Assembly (NCBI GenBank): GCA_003427395.1
Contig: BFEA01000033.1
Span: 3,053,913 to 3,117,912 of the forward strand
Direction: 5' to 3'
DNA: 64,000 nt
Source: Chara braunii
Lineage: Eukaryota; Streptophyta; Charophyceae; Charales; Characeae
Positions within the stretch are counted from its first letter, which is position 1; every line of letters begins with the position of its first letter. Below, in pieces: positions 21,251-31,469 of the stretch. The translations under genes were made by a program, and so were the position numbers. The notes under the pieces were generated by a model. It saw only the letters and a program-made list of their open reading frames with translations, was not told the origin of the DNA and did not search any database.

Positions 21251-22480
21251 CGAAGGCAGTGCCTATTCGCACTCCGTCCATAGCTAGTGAACGCACGAAC
21301 TGGGCTTCTTATGGCGCCAACTCCCCATTCGTCTGTGGCTCCTAAGACGACCACTAGAAGGGTAAACTATAGCGGTCCTTCTTAACGTGAGCCGCCAAGA
21401 ACTTAACGCCTTTCGTGAATAACACAAGTCCATCCCCTAGGAGGTGGTTTGGGATACCCCTCGTCCTCGCCCGAGCGAACCTCGGATCTCACAAGTCAGG
21501 CTGACTCCACCACGATAGCATGGTATCCCTCCGCCTAAGCAGTCCACTCCGAGATGTTAACAGGGTCGGCCCCTAAGGCAACGAACCCCCGCCTTAAATG
21601 CCTCATAGGGAAAGGAAATGCACTTACCACACCAGACGGTCAGCCCTTTATCGCCTGACGTCAAGGGCGAACCTATACGAAGAAGGAGATCATAGAGAAG
21701 AAAAACATTCAGATGGAAGGGCATAGACAAAGAGGGTCATTCGGGAAAGAATGGGTAACCTCAGGGAATGAGTCTAAGTCCAATTAAGCCCCTCTTCTTT
21801 GCGGTCGCTTCATGTTCGTCGTCTTCTTTTTCCCTTAGTCTACATGCACACACAAGCACAAAGATGAGAAAACAACCAGTATTTCACGACCATCACCCTC
21901 ATCCATCTCAGTCCACATGTCGTACTTGCAATCAAGTCAAGCTACACATAGACCACCGACAATCCCTTACCATCGTCAGACTCCCCATCACACATCCAAA
22001 CACACATTCCTTTTTCCTTTTTAATGAATGTTCAGAAAACCAGGGTCAAGCAAGTGTGGGTTCACACAGGTGTGAAGGGAACTGAGTCAGGCTATCTGAC
22101 CTTGAGTGAAGCTGAACTGAAGATAACAAACGGCTCACTCAAGAAAGTCGTATAGATCACACTCGAAGTGAGAAGATCGCCACAGTAAGCTGTTAGAAAA
22201 GTGATCCACACCACTTCCTGATAGCGATCGCTTGTCACAGCGCCTTCACAACCACACTCACCTCTCAAAAGTCTAACGACACTTTGACGTCACCGCCTCT
22301 CGTCACCAACATCACCACACCAGTAGTACCACTACTACGTCGATGCGTCACCCCCGCATTATGCGAACAACACAATGCCAATACCACCTCAAGGTACACC
22401 CCCTCTTTCTCTCTTTCTGTAAAACTACCCCGCCGCCTAAATACAACCGCGTTTATGCGGCTGATTCGGTCGGTTGTCTG
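21251..22480. other. No recognisable gene (interior of the 20156-32551 block)
   Basis: Mixed-composition sequence without long frames, ending in CAC/ACC-rich sequence (22290-22400). No feature is shared with the rest of the window. Confidence 0.5.
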
Positions 22481-22534
22481 ACTGTCGAAGCTCAGCCTCC
22501 TTATGAGTCGGTGGGAATCCGACGAGACAGTCGC
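22468..22534 (+). ncRNA. Hammerhead-like hairpin, decayed
   Basis: CTTATGA (22500-22506) replaces CTGATGA. The helix II sequence GTCGG/CCGAC (22507-22523) is kept with a 7-nt loop, followed by GAGACAGTC instead of GAAAC...GTC. GACTGTC upstream (near 22479) pairs perfectly with GACAGTC. The helix II sequence and loop length match the copies at 473-533 and 1840-1900, so it is probably related, but two core residues are changed. Confidence 0.35.
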
Positions 22535-22569
22535 TTTCGAATTGCCCGTTCGTTCCAAACGAACGGGCG

Positions 22570-23420
22570 CTCACTACAAAAAAACAAAAAAAAACAAAAA
22601 GAAAAAGTTTTAAATAAAATCTAAGGTGAGAATATAAAAAAAATCTAAGCAATATCTTAAGAAAATAAAACAACTTCCATTTATAGGGAAAGGAACGGTC
22701 GCCCGTTTCCACGGGCGACAACTTGGTGTACTGGGGCTTTTCACTTCGAAAAACGTCACATGGCGCAGCACACAATTTCGTCTTTTTTTTTTTTTTTTTT
22801 TTTTTTTTCCTTTTTTTTTTATAAGTCGTTCGCTTATGCCTACGGTCGCTATCCCATTCGTGGTGTACCCACAAACTGCTGAAATACAGGCTCGGGTTCG
22901 ATCCCTAGTGGGATCGAAAAACAATTGGCCTATTTCTCGATTAGTGCGTGTCATCCTTGCGCGAGGGTCATGCTAATCTCCTCTACGCGGCTGATTCCAG
23001 CCGCACGATCTTATTGATCGCACGACTGAAATCGGCCGCGCTAACTTTCCTGGTTGTTCCAAAAAGGAGCCAGCCCGAGGTCGCATACGGATTTGATCCC
23101 CGCATCTGCTGCATGACAGTCTGTGGGGTGACAGTCTGCTATGTTTACCTTCTGGGTTGGCTTCTACTACGGTTGTAGTAGGAGCAGCTCTCCTACTTGA
23201 AGGGTTGTGGAGCCTGGCCGATCGACCCTCAGTAGCACGACCGACTCCCCCAGCTTGGGGCCTTGCCGCCCTCGTCTGTTCGAGGCGTGGCAGACCCTGC
23301 TTACTGGTCGTGCCTTACCGGTTAGCCGCGCTACCCTGGCTTGGTAATAACCTAACCGGGTAGGCCTCCGCACCGGCCAATTGGCCTTCTAGTTCAAACC
23401 CCAACCTCGCAGGCCCAGAC
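22570..23420 (+). repeat. Rep-B family, diverged copy
   Basis: An A-rich segment is followed by GGTTCGATCCC (22895-22905), resembling the tRNA/pol III B box. Next comes GGAGCCAGCCCGAGGTCGCATACGG with TTGATCCCCGCATC, the counterpart of GGAGCTAGCCCGGAGGCAGG and CTCGATCCCAGGATCC in the copy at 52050. Relatedness to the copies at 33460, 51900 and 63000-63960 is clear only over these blocks. A T-run (about 22783-22820) lies within it. Confidence 0.5.
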
Positions 23421-23463
23421 TTCCTATTCCTCCTGCGCCGTGGTTCTACACCCGACGCACCCC

Positions 23464-23580
23464 TGTTTTTAGCCTACTTAGGCCCTGAATCGCTCGACTG
23501 TCATTATTTTAGGTAGACTCAGGGCCTAAGTAGGCTAAAAACGAGAGTCGACAGTCGGCCTAAGTAGGCTAAAAACGGGA
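23464..23580. repeat. Foldback plus direct repeat (AGCCTACTTAGGCC motif)
   Basis: TTTTTAGCCTACTTAGGCCC (about 23465) is inverted at GGGCCTAAGTAGGCTAAAAA (about 23521). That arm is then repeated directly, giving two tandem copies of GGCCTAAGTAGGCTAAAAACG with GAGTCGACAGTC. It sits just outside the inverted-repeat element at 23588. Confidence 0.75.
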
Positions 23581-23587
23581 GTCGACA

Positions 23588-23961
23588 GTCGGCCCAACAC
23601 TGATATATATTGTGATTATGTGATATATTTGATGAGATCTTATAAAGACTTCTCCTTATATTGCCTTATAGTAAGCGACGGGGACGTCGCTTAATGGGGG
23701 TGGGGAAGGTTGTCGGGACAGAAACCCCTGTAAGGGTTTCTGCCCGAGTTTTTCAAGGTCAGACACTGTCCAACTCTTTTCGTTGGATTTGAGGAACATG
23801 ATGAGATTGACGTTGCCAAAGTTATTCAGACCAACCCTATAACTGAGAGACCTAAAGCCTGACGTCGTTGACGTAGGACGTCATTGAGGTGTGACGTCAT
23901 CGACGTTTGTTCGAAACAACGGGAGTCACATAATCACAATATATATCAGTGCTGGGCCGAC
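23588..23961. mobile_element. MITE-like element, 374 bp, 36-bp terminal inverted repeats
   Basis: 23588-23623 (GTCGGCCCAACACTGATATA...) and 23926-23961 are reverse complements with one mismatch. The interior is non-coding and holds AAGCGACGGGGACGTCGCTT, GAAACCCCTGTAAGGGTTTC and a tandem TGACGTC-TTGACGT stretch. It could be mobilised in trans by a DNA transposase. I could not identify a target-site duplication, so the superfamily and exact ends are open. Confidence 0.6.
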
Positions 23962-24460
23962 AACCGGCCGGTTGAGCTACCTCGGTCCAACCGGAGCCGA
24001 ATCAGCCTGGGGGGGTGAACTGGGAACCGGTTTTGAAAAAAAAGTGCCCAAATATCGTTTTTTTTTTTTTTTTTTGGGCAGATTCCGACTGCGCTCTTCA
24101 AGAGCTGTCCGAATCCGCAATAATTTTTTTAAGGTACAACATTTTTCAAGGGGCTTCCAAAGGGGGGCAGGGGGTTATCATTGACATATTAAGGCAACTA
24201 CGACTTCCTCAGGGAGGGGTCAAGTAAGCAAGTTCACTTATCCGACCCCCTCGTCGCTGGAGCACTTCGTGGAGTATGTCATTTGATATTGATATCCCAA
24301 GAGCTGAACCAGATATGATGAGAGAAGATCCTTGCCCGAAATTATAGCTCTTCCAGAGCATATTTCGACAGCAGAAAAGTTATGGTTCCAGCTTTCTGCT
24401 CGTGGAGGCAGAGCGTTTTCTGTTTGTTGGTTCCTACATAAGGTGAGTTGTCAGTCCGAA
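23962..24460. other. No recognisable gene
   Basis: GC-rich CCGGCCGGTT segment, an oligo-T run, then unique-looking sequence up to the tandem array. No credible frame. Confidence 0.5.
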
Positions 24461-26542
24461 AGTATCTTGTCTGGCAGTCTGTCCAGATACATGTAGTGGA
24501 GCAAGTTTCATTCGAGATAGATAGAGAGAAGAATATGGGCCTCGCTGCACTACTCTCAGAATGTGCAAAACGAGAGTGAATCTTCCGCTAGAATTCGAAA
24601 AGATACACCACCAAGATTTTTGTCTTTTGTGCATGTCGAGAGTAGCGCAGCAACGCCCTATATTTTAGGTCCATTCTTGGGATTGCACCTCGGAAGTATC
24701 TTGTCTGGCAGTCTGTCCAGATACATGTAGTAGAGCAAGGTCCATTCGAGATAGATAGAGAGAAAAATATGGGCCTCGCTGCACTACTATCGAAATGTGC
24801 AAAACGAGAGTGAATCTTCTGCTAGAATTCAGAAAGATACACTGCCAATATTTTTTTCTTTTGTGCATATCGAGAGTAGTGCAGCAACGCCCTATATTTT
24901 GGGTCCATTCTTGGGATTGCACCTCGGAAGTATCTTGTCTGGCAGTCTGTCCAGATACATGTAGTGGAGCAAGGTCCATTCGAGATAGATAGAGAGAAGA
25001 ATATAGGCCTCGCTGCACTACTCTCGAAATGTGCAAAACGAGAGTGAATCTTCCGCTAGAATTCGAAAAGATACACCGCCAAAATTTTTGTATTTTGTGC
25101 ATGTCAAGAGTAGTGCAGCAACGCCGTACATTTTAGGTCCATTCTTGGGATTGCACCTCGGAAGTATCATGTCTGGCAGTTTGTCTAGATACATGTAGTG
25201 AAGCAAGGTCCATTCGAGATAGATAGAGAGAAGAATATGGGCCTCGCTGCACTACTCTCGGAATGTGCAAAACGAGAGTGAATCTTCCGCTAGAATTCGG
25301 AAAGATACACCGCGAAGATTTTTGTCTTTTGTGCATGTCGAGAGTAGCGCAGCAACGCCCTATATTTTAAGTCTATTCTTGGGATTGCACCTCGGAAGTA
25401 TCTTGTCTGGCAGTCTGTCCAGATACATGTAGTGGAGCAAGGTCCATTCGAGATAGATGCACTACTCTCGAAATGTGCAAAACGAGCGTGAATCTTTTGC
25501 TTGAATTCGGAAAGATACAATGCCAATATTTTTTTCTTTTGTACATATCGAGAGGAGTGCAGCAACGCCCTATATTTTGGGTCCATTCTTGGGATTGCAC
25601 CTCGGAAGTATCTTGTCTGGCAGTCTGTCCAGATATATGTAGTGGAGCAAGGTCCATTCGAGATAGATAGAGAGACGAATATAGGCCTCGCTGTACTTCT
25701 CTCGAAATGTGCAAAACGAGAGTGAATCTTCCGCTAGAGTTCGAAAAGATACACCGCCAAGATTTTTGTCTTTTGTGCATGTCAAGAGTAGTGCAGCAAC
25801 GCCGTACATTTTAGGTCCAGTCTTGGGATTGCACCTCGAAATTATCATGTCTGGCAGTTTGTCCAGATACATGTAGTGGAGCAAGGTCCATTCGAGATAG
25901 ATAGAGAGAAGAATATAGGCCTCGTTGCACTATTCTCGAAATGTGCAAAACAAGAGTGAATCTTCCACTAGAATTCGAAAAGATACACCGCGAATATTTT
26001 TGTCTTTTGTGCATGTCAAGAGTAGTGCAGCAACACCATACATTTTAGGTCCATTCTTGGGATTGCACCTCGGAAATATCATGTCTGGCAGTTTGTCTAG
26101 ATACATGTAGTGAAGCAAGGTCCATTCGAGATAGATAGAGAGAAGAATATGGGCCTCGCTGCACTACTCTCGAAATGTGCAAAATGAGAGTGAATCTTCT
26201 GCTAGAATTCGGAAAGATACACCGACAAGATTTTTGTCTTTTGTGCATGTCGAGAGTAGTGCAACAACGCCCTATATTTTAGGTCCATTCTTGAGATTGA
26301 ACCTCGGAAGTATCATGTCTGGCAGTTTGTCCAGATACATGTAGTGGAGCAAGGTCCATTCGAGATAGATAGAGAGAAGAATATGGGCCTTGCTGCACTA
26401 CTCTTGAAATGTGCAAAATGAGAGTGAATCTTCCGCTAGAATTCGGAAAGATACACCACCAAGATTTTTGTCTTTTGTGCATGTCGAGAGTAGTGCAGCA
26501 ACGCCCTATATTTTAGGTCCATTATTGGGATTGTACCTCGGA
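24461..26542. repeat. Nine tandem 234-bp monomers
   Basis: Monomers begin (AGTATCTTGTCTGGCAG or variant) at 24461, 24695, 24929, 25163, 25397, 25607, 25841, 26075 and 26309. All are 234 bp except the fifth (210 bp, lacking exactly 24 bp). Each contains a long inverted repeat: GCTGCACTACTCTCGAAATG against CATGTCGAGAGTAGTGCAGC, separated by about 60 bp. Every length is a multiple of three. On the minus strand each monomer is open for about 67-78 codons, interrupted by a recurring TAA at the monomer joint that is CAA in two monomers. That frame begins MHKRQKS and includes LYLSRMDLAPLHVSGQTARQ. It matches no protein I recognise. Probably a young satellite; a decayed repeat-protein gene is a weaker alternative. 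Confidence 0.9.
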
Positions 26543-26780
26543 CGGCTCTGAAATCACAATTCCAAAATCCAAACCCATAATTTGTTCCACAGATGGCAGG
26601 GACGTCGCAAAAGGATATAATCTCAGCAGAGTCTCATCAGAATCATAGTGTTCCCCTCGTGGCTGAGCGTGAAAGAATATCAGATGTTGCCAATGGTAAC
26701 TGGTCTATTGGACCACAAGATGACAAATTGGATTAGGGGCCTACCCGACCCACATCTTAGGAAAAACGCATGGTTGTTCT

Positions 26781-26886
26781 CCGCTGCTGATCTGTAGAGA
26801 TCAGTGGCGGATATCCTCTGCCCGTTTTTCTTATAGAAATGGGGTCCTGGCCGATCTTTGCTGCTGATCTGCGACGATCGGCGGCC
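26781..26886. repeat. Two related perfect hairpins
   Basis: CCGC-GCTGATCT...AGATCAGT-GCGG lies at 26781-26810. A diverged sister hairpin (GGCCGATC...GATCGGCGGCC) lies at 26849-26886. Both contain TGCTGATCTG. Their stems differ but stay paired. Confidence 0.6.
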
Positions 26887-28851
26887 AAGATTGACCACTT
26901 TCTGTACTTGAAAAAATCGGGCCTACGGGACCCGGTTTCGAAATTGCGGGGCAGGGCCCGCCCCCACGAGGCCTTGGGAACACACACGCGCCGACAAAAA
27001 AAAAAATTCAACCCCCAGCGAAAATGCGCTGGGGGCAACCGGGAGGAAACCGACCCGGGCCACTGGCCAATCCAACCGGAAGGACCGCGGATGGGGTAGG
27101 GGTCCCCGGTCCATCCGGGGACCAGCCTTGGTATATATGGAATTAATTCAGATCTTACGTACTCATTCGTGACAAACGACATTTCCGTCGTTCATCTTTC
27201 TTTCCTTCTATATATCATCTGGATACTCTTTTATGAAATACTCCATGCATATTTCAGTACTTACAATACTTCAAACATTGACTTACTTTCAAACATAACA
27301 GAGACTTACTTTTGAGTCTTTAACAGACATAGGCTTACTTTCAAGCCTTTAATAGACATAGGCTTATTTTCAAACGTTTTAATTCTTTCGAACCTTCCGT
27401 CGAAAATACTTTCATTCAGTCACGAGTTGGAATGGGGCCAGAAATAACCTCTGGCAGACCTTTCCCCGGAATCTGGAATTCATCGTTGGCTTTACCCAAC
27501 TTGAGGAATTACAAGAACATTTTAGAGGAATGATCCCAGCATCATCCCACTGACGGCCACTCATCCTTCCTTTTGTCCCTCATAGATGGGTCAGGCTTAT
27601 CCCCCTGATGGGACTCTCTTCAGGCTATAACCCCCTGTCTAGGTCTCGTCAGGCTTAACCCCTCGCGGGTCTTTCATTCGTACAACATATACTGCCAGAA
27701 ATTTAACATGGGTCTCTCGTGTTCATGGGGATGCACTCCCATCACCTCAGCATATCTCTCGCTGCCAGAAGTTTAACCTGAGCGTCCCACGAAATACAAG
27801 GATACTCACACTATACTATCGCATGTGCCGTCACCATCCCAGAGAGAAATCACCCTTTTCAAAAGTCCTTGTCCAGTCCGACTAATTCCCACTCCAACTT
27901 AATTATCACACAAGATTTATCTCCTTCATGTCTTGTGAATGCGTCGAGGAGTGGTGTAATCCATAAAGGATAACATCTTGACGTCAAACACCGCTTTAGA
28001 CTCGAGCCTCACCACTTTCCCTCCGATTCCAGTGCTTTCGACCCTGATTAGTCCGTCGTAAACTGAGTAGAACTGCCCCACCTTGGGTTGATTAAGTCTT
28101 GATTATGGAGGCAAGGTGACCATTTTTGGCAGAAGGTCAGGTTATCACTCATTCCCTCGTGACAAGAACAGTCGCCTCGCTCAAACAAAACCCATTCACC
28201 CTTCACACAAAAAAAAACTCATAGTACAAGTATAGTAATTATTTAACAAAATCACATGGATGCAATCACCAATACTCTTCAAACACTACGAAAAAAATTA
28301 ACAATATTGACTGAAATTGCAAAACTCTAAAATAAAACCTTAGTCAATCTATGGTTGACATACCATCAAAACACTTTTAATACCAAATTTGGACAAGGTG
28401 AGTAAATGATCAAATTAATACCTGATGATAGTCGTGTAATTAACATGTAAGCAGAAATATAACATGAAGACTTATTAAAATCAACCTTTTGCATTCGAAC
28501 CTTCCTCAAAATCTCAAATATTGATCAAACGATCATCCCAAGTACTCGTAGAATACAAGCTATCCTCAAAGTTAAGTGAGTGTTGAAAGGTCTGACTGTA
28601 GATCATAAGCTCCGCAAAACCTATCACAGAGAAAAAGTATGGGGTCTAAGACGATCTTTTACACCTCACAAAAACATAACTTATATTAATAATCGATCGA
28701 TAAAAATTATAAAGATAAGGCTAGTTTCGCTTTCGACAATATTTAAGTCAAACCCACATAGATACTTTACCACAATGAACTCATAATTCTCATCAAGAAT
28801 TTTAAATCACTCGAGTGTCATTCCATCAGGGACAACTGTAGTTTGTCGTTA
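26887..28851. other. Non-coding interior, probably of the minus-strand LTR-A element
   Basis: The first 250 bp are GC-rich, ending in GGTATATATGG. The rest is increasingly AT-rich and without long frames. It is next to a primer binding site at 28852-28869 that primes toward it on the minus strand. I infer the internal region of a non-autonomous or gutted element. No gag or pol similarity was found. Confidence 0.45.
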
Positions 28852-28869
28852 TCCCCGGCAACGACACCA
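28852..28869 (-). other. Primer binding site of LTR-A element
   Basis: On the plus strand TCCCCGGCAACGACACCA; on the minus strand it reads TGGTGTCGTTGCCGGGGA. It starts 2 nt after the LTR end ACA. The same geometry and 16 of 18 bases occur at 55803-55820. This is the TGG...CCGGGGA type used by plant Tat/Athila-like elements, complementary to a tRNA 3' end. Confidence 0.75.
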
Positions 28870-28871
28870 CC

Positions 28872-29990
28872 TGTGAAGCGCATCGGCCCCCGCGCGAGCA
28901 AAGGCCCTCCCGGTCGCGTCACGCAGGAGAAACTTAGGCTTTCAACCTTTAAGAGACAACTTAGGGATGACACAGTGACCTGCGCCGACCCTTCGCCGCT
29001 CCGGCCGAGTGCGCCAGATGTACATCCCGCGGTCCCCTACGACAGGATAGGTTCTCGCGGGGCACAACTTACCTTCCCTAAGGGGCTGTCACCACACTTA
29101 GGGGCGTATCTCCGCCGAGCTGCCGACCCACATGCGACGGCTTTTATAATGCAATTGCAGAGGTAGGCCGACCGAGGGCGTTTGCTCGTTCGTCGTAGCA
29201 TAGGAACGCATGGTTGAACGCCAAAGTGGACCCAAACGTCGCTCGACCCTGGGCTGATCTCCCAGGAATCGGAATGTACGCCGATCGACTAGGACGTGAT
29301 ATTCCGAGCGTAAGAAAAACTCGATCAATCCTAGCCATTTTTTTCAAAGACAATCAAAAGCTACTCAGACAAAATACTTTCAAAAGAATACTTAGGTTAA
29401 TGTAAGTTGACTTATCTTATGAGATCAGCTTATATATAACACAACCATACACACGACAAGGGTTGACTTGACTTCAAACAACACTTATCAACGAAAGACT
29501 AATCGATAAAAGATTAAAGCATGACCATTACACAATGTGATGCTCAAATGACGTCTGACTAAAGTATTTCCACTCTACGTGCCAAACGGCTGGACTGTCA
29601 ACTTTTTCAATTTGATGAGATGTGTTACCAAGTTCTTTCATTCCGCCTCATACTGACTGCTAGAAAAGAAGCACAGACAAATCCCAATACTCAAGTAGAG
29701 TTAGGGTGTCATTGCTTTAATGATGACTTCACTACTTTTCTAACTTTGGTGTGAATGCCATCTGCAAGTAATTCGGCTACCCCTATGCAAGTCAGCGATT
29801 GTCTTGAACAATCAACCACTCGATGCCTCATTAAGGTCAAGGATCCACTTTCAAATTTTGTTGGTTGGTTTGTCATTCTGGGCAATAATTACGCTTTCTG
29901 TTCCACAAATGATGAAGTACCCCCCTTCTTAATGACGCTTCTCAAAATTATCGTTGTTGCCGGAAAACCCGGATAGCAGTTCCAAACCAC
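28872..29990 (-). mobile_element. LTR-A, middle copy (minus orientation)
   Basis: Begins TGTGAAGCGCATCGG right after the PBS, so on the minus strand this is the 3' end of a 5' LTR. It contains the conserved R/U5-like block (CGACAGGATAGGTTCTCG, CCCTAAGGGGCTGTCACCAC, ACCGACCCACATGCGA) and a TATA box (TTATAAAAG, 29149-29141). It is the outer part of the left arm of the 28877-32548 palindrome. LTR length may reach about 1.8 kb if the inner arm belongs to it. Confidence 0.65.
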
Positions 29991-30015
29991 TGCTAAAAAC
30001 AACACTGTTGCTGCC

Positions 30016-30174
30016 GCAAATTTCGGCAGCGTTTCCTCGTCACCGTCCCAAAGAACAGTTGTTGTCGCAAAATTTCGGCAGCGCTTCCGTGTCACCGCCC
30101 CAAAGAAGCAGCTGTCACCGCAAAATTTCGGCAGCGCTTCCGCGTCACCGCCCCAAAAGAACAACCGTTGCAGT
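30016..30174. repeat. ~51-bp minisatellite in the left palindrome arm
   Basis: Three units of CAAAATTTCGGCAGCGCTTC plus GTGTCACCGCCCCAAAGAA. The mirrored array is at 31252-31412. Confidence 0.8.
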
Positions 30175-31251
30175 GCCGAGCGCACAACACCTCCTCTACA
30201 CACTTCTCAATGATGGATGCAGCCGCCGAAAAAGCCGCAGCATCTCCCCTCAGTCTACCAAGGTGATGGTCATGGCAGCCTCCACCTCCACCTCTCACTC
30301 CTTCCTGCAGACCTCCTCCTTCGCCAGCAGCAGCTCCTCTTAGCTCCTCCTACTCCACCAGCAGTTCCCCCCTCCAGTAGTCAGCATTCACCCAAGCGAA
30401 ATGCTAGTAGCACCAGCCACAAATGAATGTTGGTTGGCTGACTGCTGGCTTGTTTTATAGCTGTCTGGAGGCTGAGGGCAGCTGCTTTGCCCCCAGCCAA
30501 AACTCGGAGTGAGGCTTGGCCCTTGATCTCAGACGAGATCAAGGGCTGATAAACTTGATGTTTCCCTAGGGGAACCAAGTTTCAGGCCTTGGTAATGCAT
30601 CTGGCCGCTACCCGTGGCCAGACGCAACTTCAACTGTTTGTATAGAGCCAAGTAGAGCAGACTGTTGAATTCCAACAGTCTGCTGTCAACGTAGGGCCAG
30701 ATGCAGGGGTAGAAGCATCTAGACCCTGCGTTGACAGCAGACTGTTGGAATTCAATAGTCTGCTCTACTTGGCTCTATACAGACAGTTGAATCTGCGTCT
30801 AGCCGGGGGTAGCGGCCAGATGCATTACCAAGGCCTGGAACTTGGTTCCCCTAGGGAAACATCAAGTTTATCAGCCCTTGATCTCGTCTGAGATCAAGGG
30901 CTAGGCCTCACTCCGAGTTTTGGCTGGGGGCAAAGCAGCTGCCCTCAACACCCAGCCAGCTATAAAACAAGTCAGCAGCCAGCTAACCAACATTCATTTG
31001 TGGTTGGTGCTGCTAGCATTTCGCTTGGGTGAATGCTGGTTGCTGGAGGGGGGAACTGATGGTAGAGTAGGAGGAGGTGAGAGGAGTTGCTGCTGGCGAA
31101 GTAGGAGGTCTGCAGGAAGGAGTGAGAGCTGGAGGTGGAGGTTTCCATGGCCACCACCTCGGTAGACTGAGGGGAGATGCTGAGGCTTTTTCGGCGGCTG
31201 CATCCATCATTGAGAAGTGTGTAGAGGTGCTGTCCGCTCGGCACGGCAACG

Positions 31252-31412
31252 ACTGATTTTTTTGGGGCGGTGATGCGGAAGCGCTGCCGAAATTTTGCGG
31301 CGGCAAGTGGTTCTTTGGGGCGGTGACGCGGAAGCGCTGCCGAAATTTTGTCGCAGCAACTGTTCGTTGGGACGGTGACGCGGAAGCGCAACCGAAATTT
31401 TGCGGCAGCAGC
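31252..31412. repeat. ~51-bp minisatellite in the right palindrome arm
   Basis: Inverted counterpart of 30016-30174: GGGGCGGTGACGCGGAAGCG with GCCGAAATTTTG, three units. Confidence 0.8.
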
Positions 31413-31469
31413 AGTGTTTTTTTAGCAGTGGTGTGGAACTGCTGTCCGGGTTTTGCGGCGGCAACGACA

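Noticed and set aside
24461-26542. Set of small minus-strand genes starting MHKRQKS
   Set aside because: They are the same satellite frame repeated per monomer. Counting them as separate genes is not supported.
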